Positions 34,677-47,560 of a stretch of DNA of 64,000 nucleotides are shown piece after piece. The notes beneath the pieces are model-generated. The model saw only the letters and a list, made by a program, of their open reading frames with translations, was not told the DNA's origin and did not search any database. How positions within the stretch are numbered: the first letter of the stretch is position 1; every line of letters starts with the position of its first letter. A program made the position numbers and the translations under genes. Source of the DNA: Thuidium tamariscinum (taxonomy: Eukaryota > Streptophyta > Bryopsida > Hypnales > Thuidiaceae); the NCBI GenBank assembly GCA_947034885.2, contig OX344752.2:18848001-18912000 (forward strand). Direction: 5' to 3'.

Positions 34677-37600
34677 ACTACATTGACCCTCATGTAGCTC
34701 TCATCTAGGAGGATTTGATTATTTGATTATAGGAAGATTCTCTAATGTTCATTGGCCAAAAAATGGCCCTGGCTTGCTTTTAAGGATTGAAACATTGAAT
34801 AAAGTATTGATTGACCCTCAAAACGACAATTGCAAAATAATCTAGCTCCAATCATTTACTACGAAGAACATCTTGACTTGGATAATAATGTTATGTAGTT
34901 GAACTTCTCATAATACAAATTCCCTATTGGCATAAATGGTTGTAGTTCTTTATTTGCATACTCCTTATGTGCATAAAATTTGCTACATTAACCATTGATA
35001 GAAACCACCGCTGAACCCATAGAGTTAATAGTAAAGGAAACCTGTTTGAAATAGGGATGTCAGAGGGAAGTATAACTGAGAATAGTAGAAAAGAAACACA
35101 ACACCAAACTCCTTTGAACCTCAAGATTGGTGCACCAAGGCGAAGTTCCTTCCTGTTTTAACTCCAATTCTTGGTCTCCCATAGCACCCAGTTTACGATT
35201 AACTCTCATGTCTCTAGAATTGTTCGTTTCTCCATAGTCATACTCCATAGCTATAGTTAGCCTGAGCTTCTGGATCTCAACAAGAAGAAGGTTAGGTGAG
35301 TTCTTGGCCAGAGAGAATCCATATCCTCTCATCATAGCAAACTGCCATGATAATCCAGCATCGCACAACTGATCGATCATACTAACTCGAAATCATAACA
35401 GATTTGCGCACTCCAGTTCAGTACAACACTCCAGTAATGTACAGCACAGTTCAGTCACACTTCGATTTCATTCCATGTTTTCATTTCTGAAACATCCGCA
35501 GAATTGAAGCTATGAGTGGTTTCCAACAATTTTGTTCCATTTTCTCACCAAATGACTAAAGTTATGTTTCATTTTGTGTTTCACAGCTTATATAATCTTC
35601 GATCGACGACACACACGAAGCTGTGAATTACAGAACACATTGCGGTGTAGGCCATTTCTACTTTCTTATGGTAATGGACTCCAATTGCTAGACGTACTAA
35701 TGTTTGCTCAGATGACCGCACCTCCTTGTTGAGAGCGCGCGATGGATCAGAACTTTAGTGAAAGAAGTTGGTTGAGAAGGAGCTGCGGCAACTTGCGATA
35801 TGTTGAGAACAAGACAAGACAATCTTCTGCTGATATTGTGGTACGTCATGATCCATTAGGGTTTTTCCAAGAGAATATCAGCTGCAACAAGATTTGCTGC
35901 ACATTATAGGTTAGACGGATTTCATTATATCATAAGTTAAATCTTCTGTGATGAAATCAAGTGTTCGGTTTAGTTTCGGATGTGTGCAAGAAACTAAATC
36001 TAAAATGTAAATAAATTCCCACTCTGTTTTCGGCCTTAACACTACGGGCGAGCAAAGACTGCGGTGAACAACGAACTGACAACTGCAGAGGCCGTAGATT
36101 AATTGTTGCATACTTTAAAGTTTGGTTTGATGAAGAGCAGTAAGGTGAAATGGCCGGTTTAGGAAGCTTGATCGTGTAGACGAGGAGCGGAAGTAGCAGT
36201 TTCTTAGTCGTAGTCATGGTTGCAGTGATTCTTGATGTCTCCGCTGAAAGAGTTGAAAGGCCACTTTTATGAGCTTCTTGGAGATGAATGATCGGGTGCA
36301 ACTTTGTGTGGTCCATTCAGCTGTTACGAGCGTTAATTGCACAGAGGATGAGCGTTACTTTTGAGCTTGTGCTTGCTCGTCTTCCTGTAGCTTCTGATTG
36401 CACGTTAAATTGCATTCTCGGTTTCTGACAAGCTCGGTTTCTATCATTTGCTGCAGCTTGAATTCAATGGTAGCCGTCGTGGTCGAAGAATGACTCTCGG
36501 ACGCGCTGATTTCGGCCCTCTAGTCATGGTTTTGATGGAAGGGAACGGATTGCGCATGCCAAAGTCCCTCATCGTTTCAGTCCTTTTAATCAAGACTAGT
36601 TGAAGAAAGGAAGATTTTATTTATACTACGCTGCGTACACACCCTGTGGATGAGATGCTTCTTCCTCCTTGCATTATATGGTAATAAGATACAATCAAAG
36701 GAGAATTGGCCATTCTTGGCCATTCTTGTCACAACGGTTTAGCGCTGCAGCGTTGAGCTGGAGCCTCCGTCCTGCAGAGGTGCAAGGGTGAAATTAATTT
36801 GCCTAAATTTTTTTATTTCATGAAAGTGGCCGCAATCATGGAATGACTTCAGTTGCTACAGACTCTGCCCGGGTTTGCTGGCGTTGTATTGCACGAATTG
36901 CAAGTTTCAATTTGGAACACTATCCGCAATTCAAAGAAATTTGAAACAAAAATAATCTGATTTGGAATCTTTCACCAAGGTCGACAAATGTCCAACTTGT
37001 GTGACAACCGGCGGGGCCAATTTACGGCGTAATTTACGGCTTATTGTTGATATAATGACCTTTTTAAGCTGGTACTGAGTTGTACGGAGCATTTTGCAGT
37101 GGGATTGCAATTACGGCGATTCTTAAAGTTCTATTATAGTAAACTGAGAATTTCGTGAACAACGTTTTGAGTTCTGTCCACTTGACTACTTTTATTTATT
37201 TATTTATTTGAACAAATGGGAAAACCACTTTTAGACTTCAGATCCGACTCTTTCGCAATTTTTTCTAAGTTCGGGGCCGTGCTGCTCGGCGACATCAGTC
37301 TTATTTCAGTCCTTCCCCCGATTTCTTTTCTTCTCAACATGAAATGAATGAAGGAGTTTACAGCAGGAGCATTCTTCGTATATTCATTTCGATGCGACTG
37401 GAGAAGACAAGCGAGCTCACAAAAATAGAGTGTACAGCCTCGTCTGCCGTCTTTGTAATGTAGAAAGTGATTGACAATCTCGATAATTATTCTCTTTAGT
37501 TCCCAGGTTACATCTCTCTTCAGAGTTGAAAATGGAGATTTCGGTAGCAGAAAATTAACTTCTCTTGTACTTCTCTTTTCTGCAACCGACATTCATCTCT

Positions 37601-37811
37601 TTGTGCAGGTTGTGCTCTCATAGTATTGTCTAATTCAGCAGTCGAGATATGTCGCCTTCCTCTTCTTTATCAAAATGCGTCAGAATCTTGATTTTCTGGA
37701 TTCAGGCGTAATCTTCAGGAATGGAGGCGTAGCGGCAGGTAGAAACTCAGACATAATGAGCGGCGAAGCAGCATGCTTTTTTCTCTAAAATGTGCTTAAT
37801 CGGAATACAAC
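34677..37811. other. Intergenic DNA, gene-like composition from about 35 kb, no gene recognised
   Basis: From about 35.0 to 37.8 kb the base composition is closer to that of the genes. Minus-strand frames of 106 (35060-35380), 119 (35957-36316) and 130 residues (37200-37592) occur. None shows a known domain, and they do not join by splice sites that I could find. The part next to 37812 probably holds the promoter of the fucosyltransferase gene. Confidence 0.35.
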
Positions 37812-40085
37812 ATGGACACACGGCGAACACGGTGTGGGGAAGGGCCTTTGGTATACGCATGGAGAAGAATGCTTGGAAGTTCTGAGGTTATGTGCGGCTG
37901 GTCAGGAAAATCATTCACGGCGAAACTTGCGTTGATGATATGTTTTGGTGTGTCAATTCTCTTGGTTTCAATCTCCTTGACGTTCACTTCAACTCTTCGC
38001 CAGCGCCTAATCGAGTCTTCACTGATTGCCGCCCGAGGTACGTCTTTTGTACCGGTAACTTCGTTACAAGACTTTTGCCCTGAATTTGGAGTTGATTTTT
38101 TTGGCGTCACAAATTTGCGCCAAACTGACTTCGATGGCGGTCGATCCGTGTCCTCGAACATAACGATTCTCTTACTCGACACATTTGAGAACCGAGGGAG
38201 GCAAAACTGAGCGGAGACGAGGTTTTCATTTCGAGATTAAATCTGGCTAGGGAGTGAAGAGAAAATTAGATCTTTCCGAAAATTTACTTGAGGAATTTTT
38301 TCAATTCGTTCTTGGCATCGTATTATCGTTTTGGAGCGTCATTGAAAGAAAGAAACCATCCTGATTGCAGCTACTTCCAAGCACTTGCAGGAAAAAACTC
38401 AGAGGTGGTGAGGAGCAATTCAGACGAGACTTTAGAAGGCTTATTACTCCCAGCTGAGGTTTATAATGACACCAAGTGTTCCAGCAGAGCACAAGAGTAC
38501 TCTATTCGAACACCGTCTAGGTACAAACCTTCATCATACCTTATTTCAAAGCTTCGTGATTATGAGCGTCGTCACCGGAAATGTGCTCAAGAGGTAATAA
38601 AATTCAGCCCAGCGAGCAATGCTACGGAGCAAGATTTCGGAGGATGCCAGTTTATCGTGTGGATTGCTTCAAGCGGCCTTGGGAACCGAATCATGACCCT
38701 TACATCAGCATTTGTGTATGCGCTCTTGACGGACAGAGTGCTCCTCATAGATCGAAGCATCAACGCTGGCGAGCTCTTTTGCGAACCCTTTCCCGATTCA
38801 TCGTGGGTGCTTCCCCAAGCTTTCCCGAATCAGTGGGCGACAGAATTAGGCGAGAATTCTTCGTGTAGGTTTGGGTCCTTGACCCGAAATGGCACCTTCA
38901 CCTCTTTGCACAATGGTTATGCATATCTCAACCTAATGCACGACTATGATCACGATGACAGGAGGTTTTTTTGTGCACGATACCAAGACTATTTAAGAAG
39001 CTTCCCTTGGCTTTTATTGAGGGCCAACCAGTATTTTGTCCCGGGGCTTCATTTTGTGTCTGAATTCCATGCGGAACTCGACAAGCTGTTTCCGAAGCGT
39101 GAGATGCTATTTCATCATATCATACGCTACCTGCTTCATCCGTCTGACTCCGTATGGAGTATGATTTCACCTTTTTTCATTACGAAACTGGCCAGCGCGC
39201 AACGCAAAATAGGACTTCAAATTCGTGTCATGGACACCGATATTAAGTTATCTACAATCTTAAATTTGGTAAGAGTTACTTCCTTGACTTCCTGGATTTT
39301 GAAGATTCCATTGTCTGCCGTTTTCGTCGATCTGCACACTCAGCTCTTGCTTTTAGGTTGCTACTGTCAATCAAGAGTCTGAACTCCATGTTCCAACTGG
39401 TGCTACGCCAGGTTTTTAATTATTTAGTACAGCTCTACATCCTAACCAAAGGATTTCCTCAAGCAAAATTTGACAAATAGGTGTCCGTGTTGTCTAGCAG
39501 GTTCTTTCCTGCGTGCAAGAAAAGAAGTTGCTGCCCAACGTGACGTTGCTGAGTGAAGACCATGTTGACGATACTCCCAGATCAAATTCCATCTCCGTCC
39601 TAATTGCATCTCTGCATGGAATCTTTTACGAAAGAATTCGAGAATTCTACCTGAATCATCCGACTGCAGACGGTCAGTATGTGGGCGTGTATACAGCAAG
39701 CCATGAGGAGAAGCAAGCTCTAAATTCGTTAGACCACGACAAGAAGGCATTGGCTGACATGTACCTTCTCTCATTCAGTGACACTCTCGTCACAAGTGCG
39801 TGGTCCACTTTTGGATATGTTGCACAGGGAATCTCGGGAGTGACCCCTTGGATCCTCACCAGGCTTGAAAGTGCGGCGACTGCGGAGGAGGTAATCCGAA
39901 AACAAGGTCATTGTTTCCATGGTGTATCGATAGAACCCTGCTTCCATTCTGCTCCATTATTAGATTGTGATAACAACGGCTGGGGTTATGATTCTGGAAA
40001 AATTCTTCCCTACATTCAACACTGCGAGGACATTAGCTGGGGAATCAAAATCATGGATAATGGTACATTTAACGGAAGTTCATAA
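37812..40085 (+). CDS. GT37 alpha-fucosyltransferase (plant FUT family), three exons
   Basis: Probable Golgi enzyme moving fucose from GDP-fucose to cell-wall glycans such as xyloglucan or arabinogalactan side chains. Exons are 37812-38037, 38391-39268 and 39501-40085; donors GTACGT and GTAAGA, acceptors TTGCAG and AGCAG, all in phase. The 562-residue product is about the length of Arabidopsis FUT1. It has a short basic N-tail, one signal anchor (about residues 35-58) and a lumenal stem; this is a type II membrane layout. Family motifs follow: SSGLGNRI (169-176), the nucleotide-sugar motif IGLQIR (349-354) and TSAWSTFGYVAQG (467-479), then GWGYDSGKILPYIQHC near the end. The start at 37812 keeps the basic tail; a shorter start at residue 20 is possible. 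The exact acceptor glycan cannot be told from sequence. Confidence 0.92.
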
Positions 40086-42245
40086 GCTTTTAGATGGCTA
40101 GTCAAGCGTTTCCACTTCCTTCCACCTTGTGCCTGGAAGAGATGTGCTCAATAGGCCCTCCTGAATTTGGAAGAAATTAAAGAACTGGTGCTTTTGAGCT
40201 GTGATTTATGCTCTGCTTCGGCATGTGACTAGCACTGAAAGATTTTAATTAGGACATCGCTGAAATGCATTGCGCCATGTCTCACCATTTGGAAATGGTG
40301 AAGAAGATGAGCTGAACCGTGCATTTCTTGTGGAAATTAGCTTGTCATGCTTGTGCCCTACGGTTACTGCACGAGCGCTAGATGTGGAACAGGCTATAAC
40401 GCATGTGCAGAGAATGATTATCAGCTCGAGCCTTGACTTAGAATTAGAACTTTCAAATCTGTAGGTGACCTACAAAGGACCTTATGTCAATGGCCTCACA
40501 CATTGCTCAGAAAGTTTCCTTTGATAGAAGAAGAGTTGTACGTGCTCTTTGCTTGTTGATGTGGCAGAGAAAAAGAGAAGAGCGTGGCACAAAGACGTGT
40601 GCTCCTTCGCTTCCTTCTTTTGAAGGTCTTCAGGTGTCCCTTGGGCTCTTCCTTTCATTTCTTCACTCTCACAAACATTTGGAAGGTTAGAAGACAAAAA
40701 TTCCTCATGTGCTTATTACATCTGCTGTGCTTTTGTTTTTCCTACACTGAGGGTAATGAAAAGGTCAAATATTAATTCTAAGCATGCGTTCCAAGAGGAG
40801 TTTAAAATTCAGATTATATTAGGGTAAATATTTCCTCCAAAGTTGAGAATCTTATACTAAGCATTAACTATGCTATTAATGTGTCTTTGAAGTTCATGCA
40901 AAAAAGGTAGTATATTAGAGACTCATTTCCAAGAATCCTCAACTTTAGAAACCAAGATTTGCAACTGACACCCTTGTACAAAATCTTGAATGAAAAAATC
41001 ATAATCAATCATTTTCAAAATCTAACATAACATTAAATAACATAACATTAAATAACTTACCTTTTTTGCATGAACATTTAACATTTAACATTTAATGTTA
41101 TGTTAGATTGTAAAGTAGATTTTGAGAAGCCAAAAATTGATTGGGGCATTAGAAGTCTCCGGTTTTCCTCAAGTTTTTGAACTATTTTTGGACTCTGGGA
41201 ACTTGCCATAGCCAAGCCAATGCTATGTTAGATTATATTAATTGATTCCTCAAAAATAATTTTGAAAATTTTTTTTTGATCAATTTTCAGTTTTTTAATC
41301 ATTTTTAAATTTTTAAATTTTAAAAAAATTCCAAATTTTTTGGCAACAAGGGTTGTTCACAGTTCTTGGACAATGTAGGGAATGACAAGTGGAACACCCT
41401 AAAAATGACCCTTTATTTCCTTCAAATTTCACCTAATGTTATGCCCTTTAAGTTCTTTTTTTTTATGACTAATTTTTTGGGATTTGACATGTGAAAAGAG
41501 GATTGAAAGATTTTGAATGACTTTCACAACTTTCACACCCTCATGATCAAGCATTATAATCTTTCAATCAATAAGTGATATTGTTGGGTTTTCTTTTTCT
41601 TTGTAATCCATGACATATCTAGTTTGAATTTGTATCAGTGGTTATATATATTTCAATAAAACTAATACAACTTATGAAAATGTTGACTTTTTGTTCACTT
41701 TAGTGCAAATTCCTAAAAGCCCCCCAAAGCCTTGGTCATTTAGGATTTAATTTGCAATTAGTGTAGAATTAGTGTTAAACATTCTATTATTCATGACATA
41801 CTTTTGAAGTGCATGTCTCTATTTTAGTTTTGTTGTTTGTTGGATTGGCAATTGTTGGTGTATTTTCTTTAATTTTTCAATTTGTGGAATTAAACATTGT
41901 AGTAAAATGTGTATTTGTGGTGTATTATTTAGGAGTCATTTCACTTTGTTTCATTGAACAGTATTTTGTTGTTCACTCTCATATTTAGAAGATGTTCACT
42001 AGTTATTTATAAAACTTGAAAGAAGTTGGTTTGTAGTATGTTTAGTTTTGTAGTTATTACTTTATTCCTAAGAATATAACCTCTTATATATTCAAACCCA
42101 AGACAATAATAATTTTGGGATGGAAGTAGGATAGTAATACTTGATGTGATTAGTTACTTTACTCCTAAGAACATAACATCTTGTATGTGAAACCCTAAAG
42201 GACCAAGGTGCATATTTGAGCAACATAGAAATTTTGGGCATATAA
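40086..42245. other. 3' flank of the fucosyltransferase gene, then A+T-rich DNA
   Basis: 40086 to about 40800 has gene-like composition and is probably 3' UTR and flank. Beyond that no gene is recognised. TTGGTCATTTAGGATTTAA (about 41725) resembles a decayed TTAA-element end. Confidence 0.4.
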
Positions 42246-42383
42246 GGGTGTTTCACACTATGGCTGTCCAAATCAAGAGTCCGTTGATTCCACTAATCAG
42301 ATTTTAGAAACCATGATTTCCACCAATCAAATTTGAAAAAACCATGTCCACTCAATTTGGATGGCTGTAGTGTCAAACAACCC
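42246..42383. mobile_element. Small Tourist-like MITE (138 bp)
   Basis: TAA | GGGTGTTTCACACTATGGCT ... ATGGCTGTAGTGTCAAACAA CCC | TGA. The ends match the larger element at 14664-15295 (TTCACACTATGG). The right-hand copy of the target site seems to have changed by one base. Confidence 0.6.
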
Positions 42384-43349
42384 TGAGTGTAACTAGAGAT
42401 TTCTATATTTTGAGCCCAAACTTTAATAGAAGGTGTGGACAAGGAATATCTTTAAGGCCCAACAATTTTTGTAACTTTTGACTACTTGGTAAAAAGTTAT
42501 TGCATGATATGTTTGTTTTTTTCTCTCAATTTGGGCAATTAAGCGAGATCTAAAAAAATCACTTTCTTTAGAAAAAAGAACTTGAAATTGATTTTCTAAA
42601 TTCATATGTATGAGGAGAGTTTTAAGTCATTCCACTTTGATAAATGACTCAAAAGTTATGAAGAGTTTTACTTTGCAAGTAGTTACAGATTTTTTTACTC
42701 TGAAATAAACTTTGAAGTCCTTTATTTAACTCAATTTTCAATATTTTTGCAAAAAAATAAAAACTTTGGGTGTAGATTGTTTATTACAACATTTGAACCA
42801 TTGTAATTGGCATTTTACAATTTCATAATAAAATTCTTACCTATAATGTAGTAGTTTGAATGATGCTCTACTTCTTTCTACTTACTATTTTTTCTATATG
42901 TTGTATAGTACAATTCCAAATGATTTGAAAATTTTCAAGCAATAGAAAACTTGCCTTGAAGAATGAATCAAAAGAAGTACCACCATTTTGGACAATTTTT
43001 CATACAAATGTGAGTTTATAAATTATAGCTACCCAATTTTTTATAAGGCCAAAAAAAAGATTTGGTCAATTCATACACTAATATCTTGTCACCTAGATGG
43101 GAGAAGTTTCTAAATCTTTTTTTCATCTTCTCAAACTAAAATGATATAAGATCCTAGGGTCACATGTGCCTAAAAATAATTTTTTTTCAAAACTTTAGTA
43201 CTTGTATTAGAAATTGTAGTTTTGAAGAGTTTTAAGTAAAAAAATAGAAGAAAAATTTTAGGGGTTAAACCTTTGAACAACAACAATTTTGATATATAAA
43301 GTGGTATAGTAGTACGTGATGTGATGATTTTGTACTCCATTTGTAAAGA
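42384..43349. other. A+T-rich intergenic DNA
   Basis: No gene or clear repeat recognised. Confidence 0.5.
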
Positions 43350-43353
43350 TTAA

Positions 43354-44264
43354 CCCCTAAAAGCCCATTGTCCCCTTGGGGAACAATTTGGAGTTCGGGC
43401 AGGTTTTGTAGACCACAATTTTTAATCAATCTTCTTGAAACTTTCTCATAAGATAGGAAAACTGATTAGCTTTGTGGGAATATAAGTTTTATTTCAATTG
43501 GTGCATGGGAGCAAAAGTTATACCACAAAACGCGTGGATTTTAACTCGGCGAGTAGAAAAATAAATCCACAAAAACTTCAAATTAAATTTTTTATTTTCT
43601 TATCTTATATATTATATTTTTGTCTATGTGTGAAGCTTTTATTCATCCCATTTGGATTAGTTATGTGAAAGTTATGAACAATCTTGTTTTTGGGTAGTTT
43701 TTGAAAAAATAACTTATAGGATTCATTTCTGAATGCAATTTTCACATTTTTTCAAAAAAAATTGCTTGACAAGGTTAAATTTTCTTGCTAGAACAATCTC
43801 CCTGTTGGAATTATTGTGTTTCAATTCCATCTTAGAGCTATTAATGATTTAATTTTTCTTTCAATCTTAGACCTACCTCTACTTAATAATTTTTTAAGGA
43901 ATGAAAATCAAGCATTTTTTTTTTGAATTTTTTTTCCTAGACTTTCAATTCAATTATGAAACACGATTTCTTTTTAATTCAAAGTCCATAGTGTAAGAAA
44001 ATCCAACAAATGGAATCAAAGTCATTTGAAATTGTAGGACAATGTTTAAAAAAACTATGTTTTCCAACTTTGAATGGTCATATCTTCTAATCTATACGGT
44101 CAAACTTCATGACATTTTTACCACATGATTTCAGAAAAACAAAGTAGAAGATGCTATGGTTAGATTCTATAAAAAAACACTTTTTTTGTTCTTTTGGATG
44201 AACGTAGCAAAAATGGCAGTTTTGAGTGTTTTTTCACAGAAAAATGGCCTTGGGCATTTAGGGG
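43354..44264. mobile_element. TTAA-flanked DNA element C (911 bp)
   Basis: TTAA | CCCCTAAAAGCCCATTGTCC ... TGGCCTTGGGCATTTAGGGG | TTAA. Homologous over its length to element B (23359-24278), same orientation, with short indels. No transposase frame. Confidence 0.85.
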
Positions 44265-44268
44265 TTAA

Positions 44269-45135
44269 TGTTCTTTTTAAGATTTAGAAAAATTCTCTAG
44301 AACAACAACAATAAAATCCATCATGTAGCCACTTTTGAACACAATTCTTTTTGCATGTACTACATGTTTACATTCTACTCATTCTTATTAGTTACAATTT
44401 TGTCTGTTTTTTTGGTGGATTTCATCCATCATTTATATGGTGACCAATAAAAATGTCCAAAAAAGGATAATTTAAAAAAAATTAATAACTATTAAGAAAT
44501 AAAAAATTTTAATATGTTTTCCGCACTAGTTCATTGTATTTTACTATAGTTATAAAGGCAACTAGGGATAAAATTAGAAACCTTTGAACCAATAGTAGAA
44601 GAGGACTATTTATATTCTTTTTTTTTAGTATATAGTTTCAAACTTCTTTGAATATATTAATTTTTTTCTTGTTTACTTTAGTTTTGCATCCTTTACTATA
44701 TGATGGCAATCCATTTCCAACTATTGAAGCATTTGGGCATATTTGCTAGATGGGTGTATTGAAGGAGAAATTTTTTTTAATGTTTTTCTTCCATTTTTTT
44801 TAATCAAAAATCAAATTATTGAGAATTTTTTTCTTGAAGATTATGTAAAATTTATCCTTATTATATAGGTCATTCTATTTCTAATCATAGGCTAGTTACA
44901 AAATCGTTGAAAGTAATAATTGTAGCTTTCAATGTTAATATTGTGATCATTCTATGCTTTCAATGTACACCTCTTGGACATTTATGTTGCTCTAACTTGT
45001 CCAACTCTATGTGAGCTATAATATAAACTACATAGGATTTGGAAATAGAACAATCAATATTGTGGAAATGGAGAGGTGGTTGAGGATGGAATGCCTACTC
45101 TTATTTGGTTTTGTCTTTTATTCTCAACATCAACA
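44269..45135. other. A+T-rich intergenic DNA
   Basis: No gene or clear repeat recognised. Confidence 0.5.
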
Positions 45136-45502
45136 CTGAGAACCATCCACTTTCCTGACTAGCGCTTCATAGCTAACTTGTAGATTGACTTATTTCCAAT
45201 CAAGGCTAGAATATTTTTTTTCCTCCTTTCAAAGTTGGGACTAAAAGTTCATGACTAATGTTTCAAAGTAGTGAACAAGAAAGTAGGAGAGAAAGTAGTT
45301 TTTTGAATGATTGGAATTGGAAAAGTCTAGAGATTGACTATGGGCCGGGTTTGGATTACTTTCTGCCTTTTATAATTTATACCAAAGTTTTTGCAATCCC
45401 TATCATTTCTACCATTGCACCTCTCAAAATATTTGTTTTGCCTTGCACTACTCTAAGTAATGTCCACAATATCCTAAATGATCACTTATGAGTGGTTCTA
45501 CC
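45136..45502. mobile_element. GGTAGAACC-ended MITE, copy 1
   Basis: A diverged copy of 53407-53788. The right end GAGTGGTTCTACC then TTAG is well kept; the left end (GAGAACCATCCAC) is decayed. Shared inner landmarks are GATTGGAATTGGAAAAGTCT and ACCATTGCACCTCTCAAAAT. Confidence 0.6.
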
Positions 45503-45550
45503 TTAGTTGGTAAGAAGATTAAGTCAACTAGGGTAAGCAACATTAAATAT

Positions 45551-46041
45551 CTATACCTTAAGATAAGTTGTTTGTTTTGTTTTGTTTGTCACATTATTTG
45601 AGATCTCTTGGACCGTACCTCTTTAAGTTGCATTCTTGGTATCATTGGAAAGTTCTCAGCAAGGAGGGGTGCACAGGCTTGGTTTCATGGCATTCCAACC
45701 TACGGTGGATAAATTATGAATTTTTGAGTTATTTTTTATTCTAAAAAGTTAGAAATTATTGTTACTTTGATTTTGACTGTGGCAATAATAGAGGGCAAAC
45801 TAGTCTATACCTTAAGACATGCTATTTGTTTGTTTTGTTTTCTTGGATTGTCACGTTGAGATCTCCCAGATTGTGCATCCCCCGATCGCATTCTTGGTAC
45901 CGTTAGAAAGCTCTCAGCAAGGCGAGGTGCATAGGCTTTGTTTTGTGGCATTGGGACATATAGTGATAGTGAAAAAGTTATGGTTTTTTGAGTTATTTTT
46001 GGTTCTGAAAACTACTTATACTTGTATTTAGAATGTGGCAA
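45551..46041. repeat. Dispersed repeat, ATACCTTA..GACTGTGGCAA family, copies 2 and 3 side by side
   Basis: 45551-45785 and 45804-46041 each run from CTATACCTTAAGA through TGTTTGTTTTG, TTGCATTCTTGGTATC- or CGCATTCTTGGTACC-like text and CTCTCAGCAAGG to a TGTGGCAA end. They sit almost in tandem. From 46060 to 46250 a partial GACRCYAAATCYTCC-family MITE follows, ending GACCGATTTAGCGTCTTGCA. Confidence 0.6.
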
Positions 46042-46259
46042 TATTAGTGCAGCGCAACGTTAAATTGGTCCCACAAAGTCCTTGAGTTTACCATAGGGAT
46101 AAATGCTGAAATTTTTTATTTTTTACATAATTTTTATTTTTTCAAATTTTGAGTTCACATTTGGCATCAGAGACCCCAAATTAGCTTAAAACATAAACCC
46201 CAAACCTCAGTTTTACCCCTCTGAAGTAGGACCGATTTAGCGTCTTGCATGAGTGTAGT

Positions 46260-47560
46260 TCACCAGTCAGTACTCCTTGTTAGTGTAGTCCCAAAGTCCT
46301 GGTCATCATCTCCCCCGTTCGAACGACAGACAACTGAACGATGGTTGCAGAGACCGCGTCCTTGAATTTCGCCGTTTCTTGTGAAGCTCACTCAATCCCG
46401 ACGCCGTCGCCGGCTATTTGCGCCGATGGCCGACTGGCTTGGCGGTATCCATCACACGTTTCTCCATTCATCGCCCACGGAACAGTGTATCGACTCTGTT
46501 GCTATTGTAGAAATTCGGTTGCGCATGGCCGATTTGGTCACGGGAGAGGCAGGCGCCTGTGACGGGAGGGGTTGACAATTTCGTCCTGCCATCTATACCT
46601 CGTCGATCTGCTGCGTCGGCTCCGCGCGTGTTCCGTCTCTTTGCACGAAAATTCATTGCGGACATTCATTTGCGGGGAGAGTATTGCGACCGACTCTTGA
46701 TCGCTGTAAGGTAACGATTCGTGACTTGCGTTCTGCCTTAATGATAGTTTTTGGAGAGTTTGGCGGAATTTTCTTCAATTTCGGTCGGTAAGTGTTTATT
46801 ACGCGTTGCAGCGTGATTGTGAGTGATATGCAAAACGTGATTACCCTAAGAACGTGACTGTGGTATGCAAAACGTGTAATCTTTTGTTTGAATTACTGGT
46901 TTTTAATTGTGAGGGATGGTTTGGTCTTTGAAATAGTGGATTAGAAGATTCCGTTCGCAATAAAAGAAATTTATAAACACTGAAATGTTATGTGTTTGGT
47001 TGCCTGGGTTGATAGCGCTTGCTTCACTGCTGCAGGAGGGGCTGTTTGGAGCCCGGGACTAGCAGCTTCGAAGTCGAGCCTGGATTTGATGAGTGAAGAC
47101 GTGACGTGGTGCGTTGGCAAAGAGCGTAGCTTAGAAATTGTGACTTGGATGGAGGGCATCTTTTTCTGTGACTCTTAATTGCAGGGTGCCATATTGCTAA
47201 TCCAAAACTCATCTGCAACTCGTTTCAGGTATCGCCGGTGACCAATGTTTATCACAGGGCCGTCGTTGCTTTGCTTTCATCGTCACGTTGTGCACGCTTT
47301 GGTTTGTGTTGTGAAACACTTGTTTTAGGGTTACACGAGTAATGGATACATTGAAAGTAATTATTGTTCAACGTTATTCATCTAGGTTGTGGAGTGTTTT
47401 GTTTTGATTCGAATTTGTGAAATTTAATTTTTTTCAGAAATTTTTACTTTTCCAACAAGCAGCAATTTCCTATTCCAATGACCTGTACTTGTCGATGACC
47501 GTAGCATAAAAGAACTTGGTCACATTAACCTCACTGTGATGAAGAACTAATTCCAATCTC
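46260..47560 (+). promoter_or_regulatory. G+C-rich 5' flank of the C2-domain gene
   Basis: 46.3-46.8 kb is clearly G+C-richer than its surroundings and probably contains the promoter and a first untranslated exon of the C2 gene. Overlapping frames on both strands (60-73 residues) have no family signature. Confidence 0.3.

Noticed and set aside
37892-38083. Alternative plus frame inside fucosyltransferase exon 1
   Set aside because: The chosen frame has a clean signal anchor and joins exon 2 in phase; this one does not.
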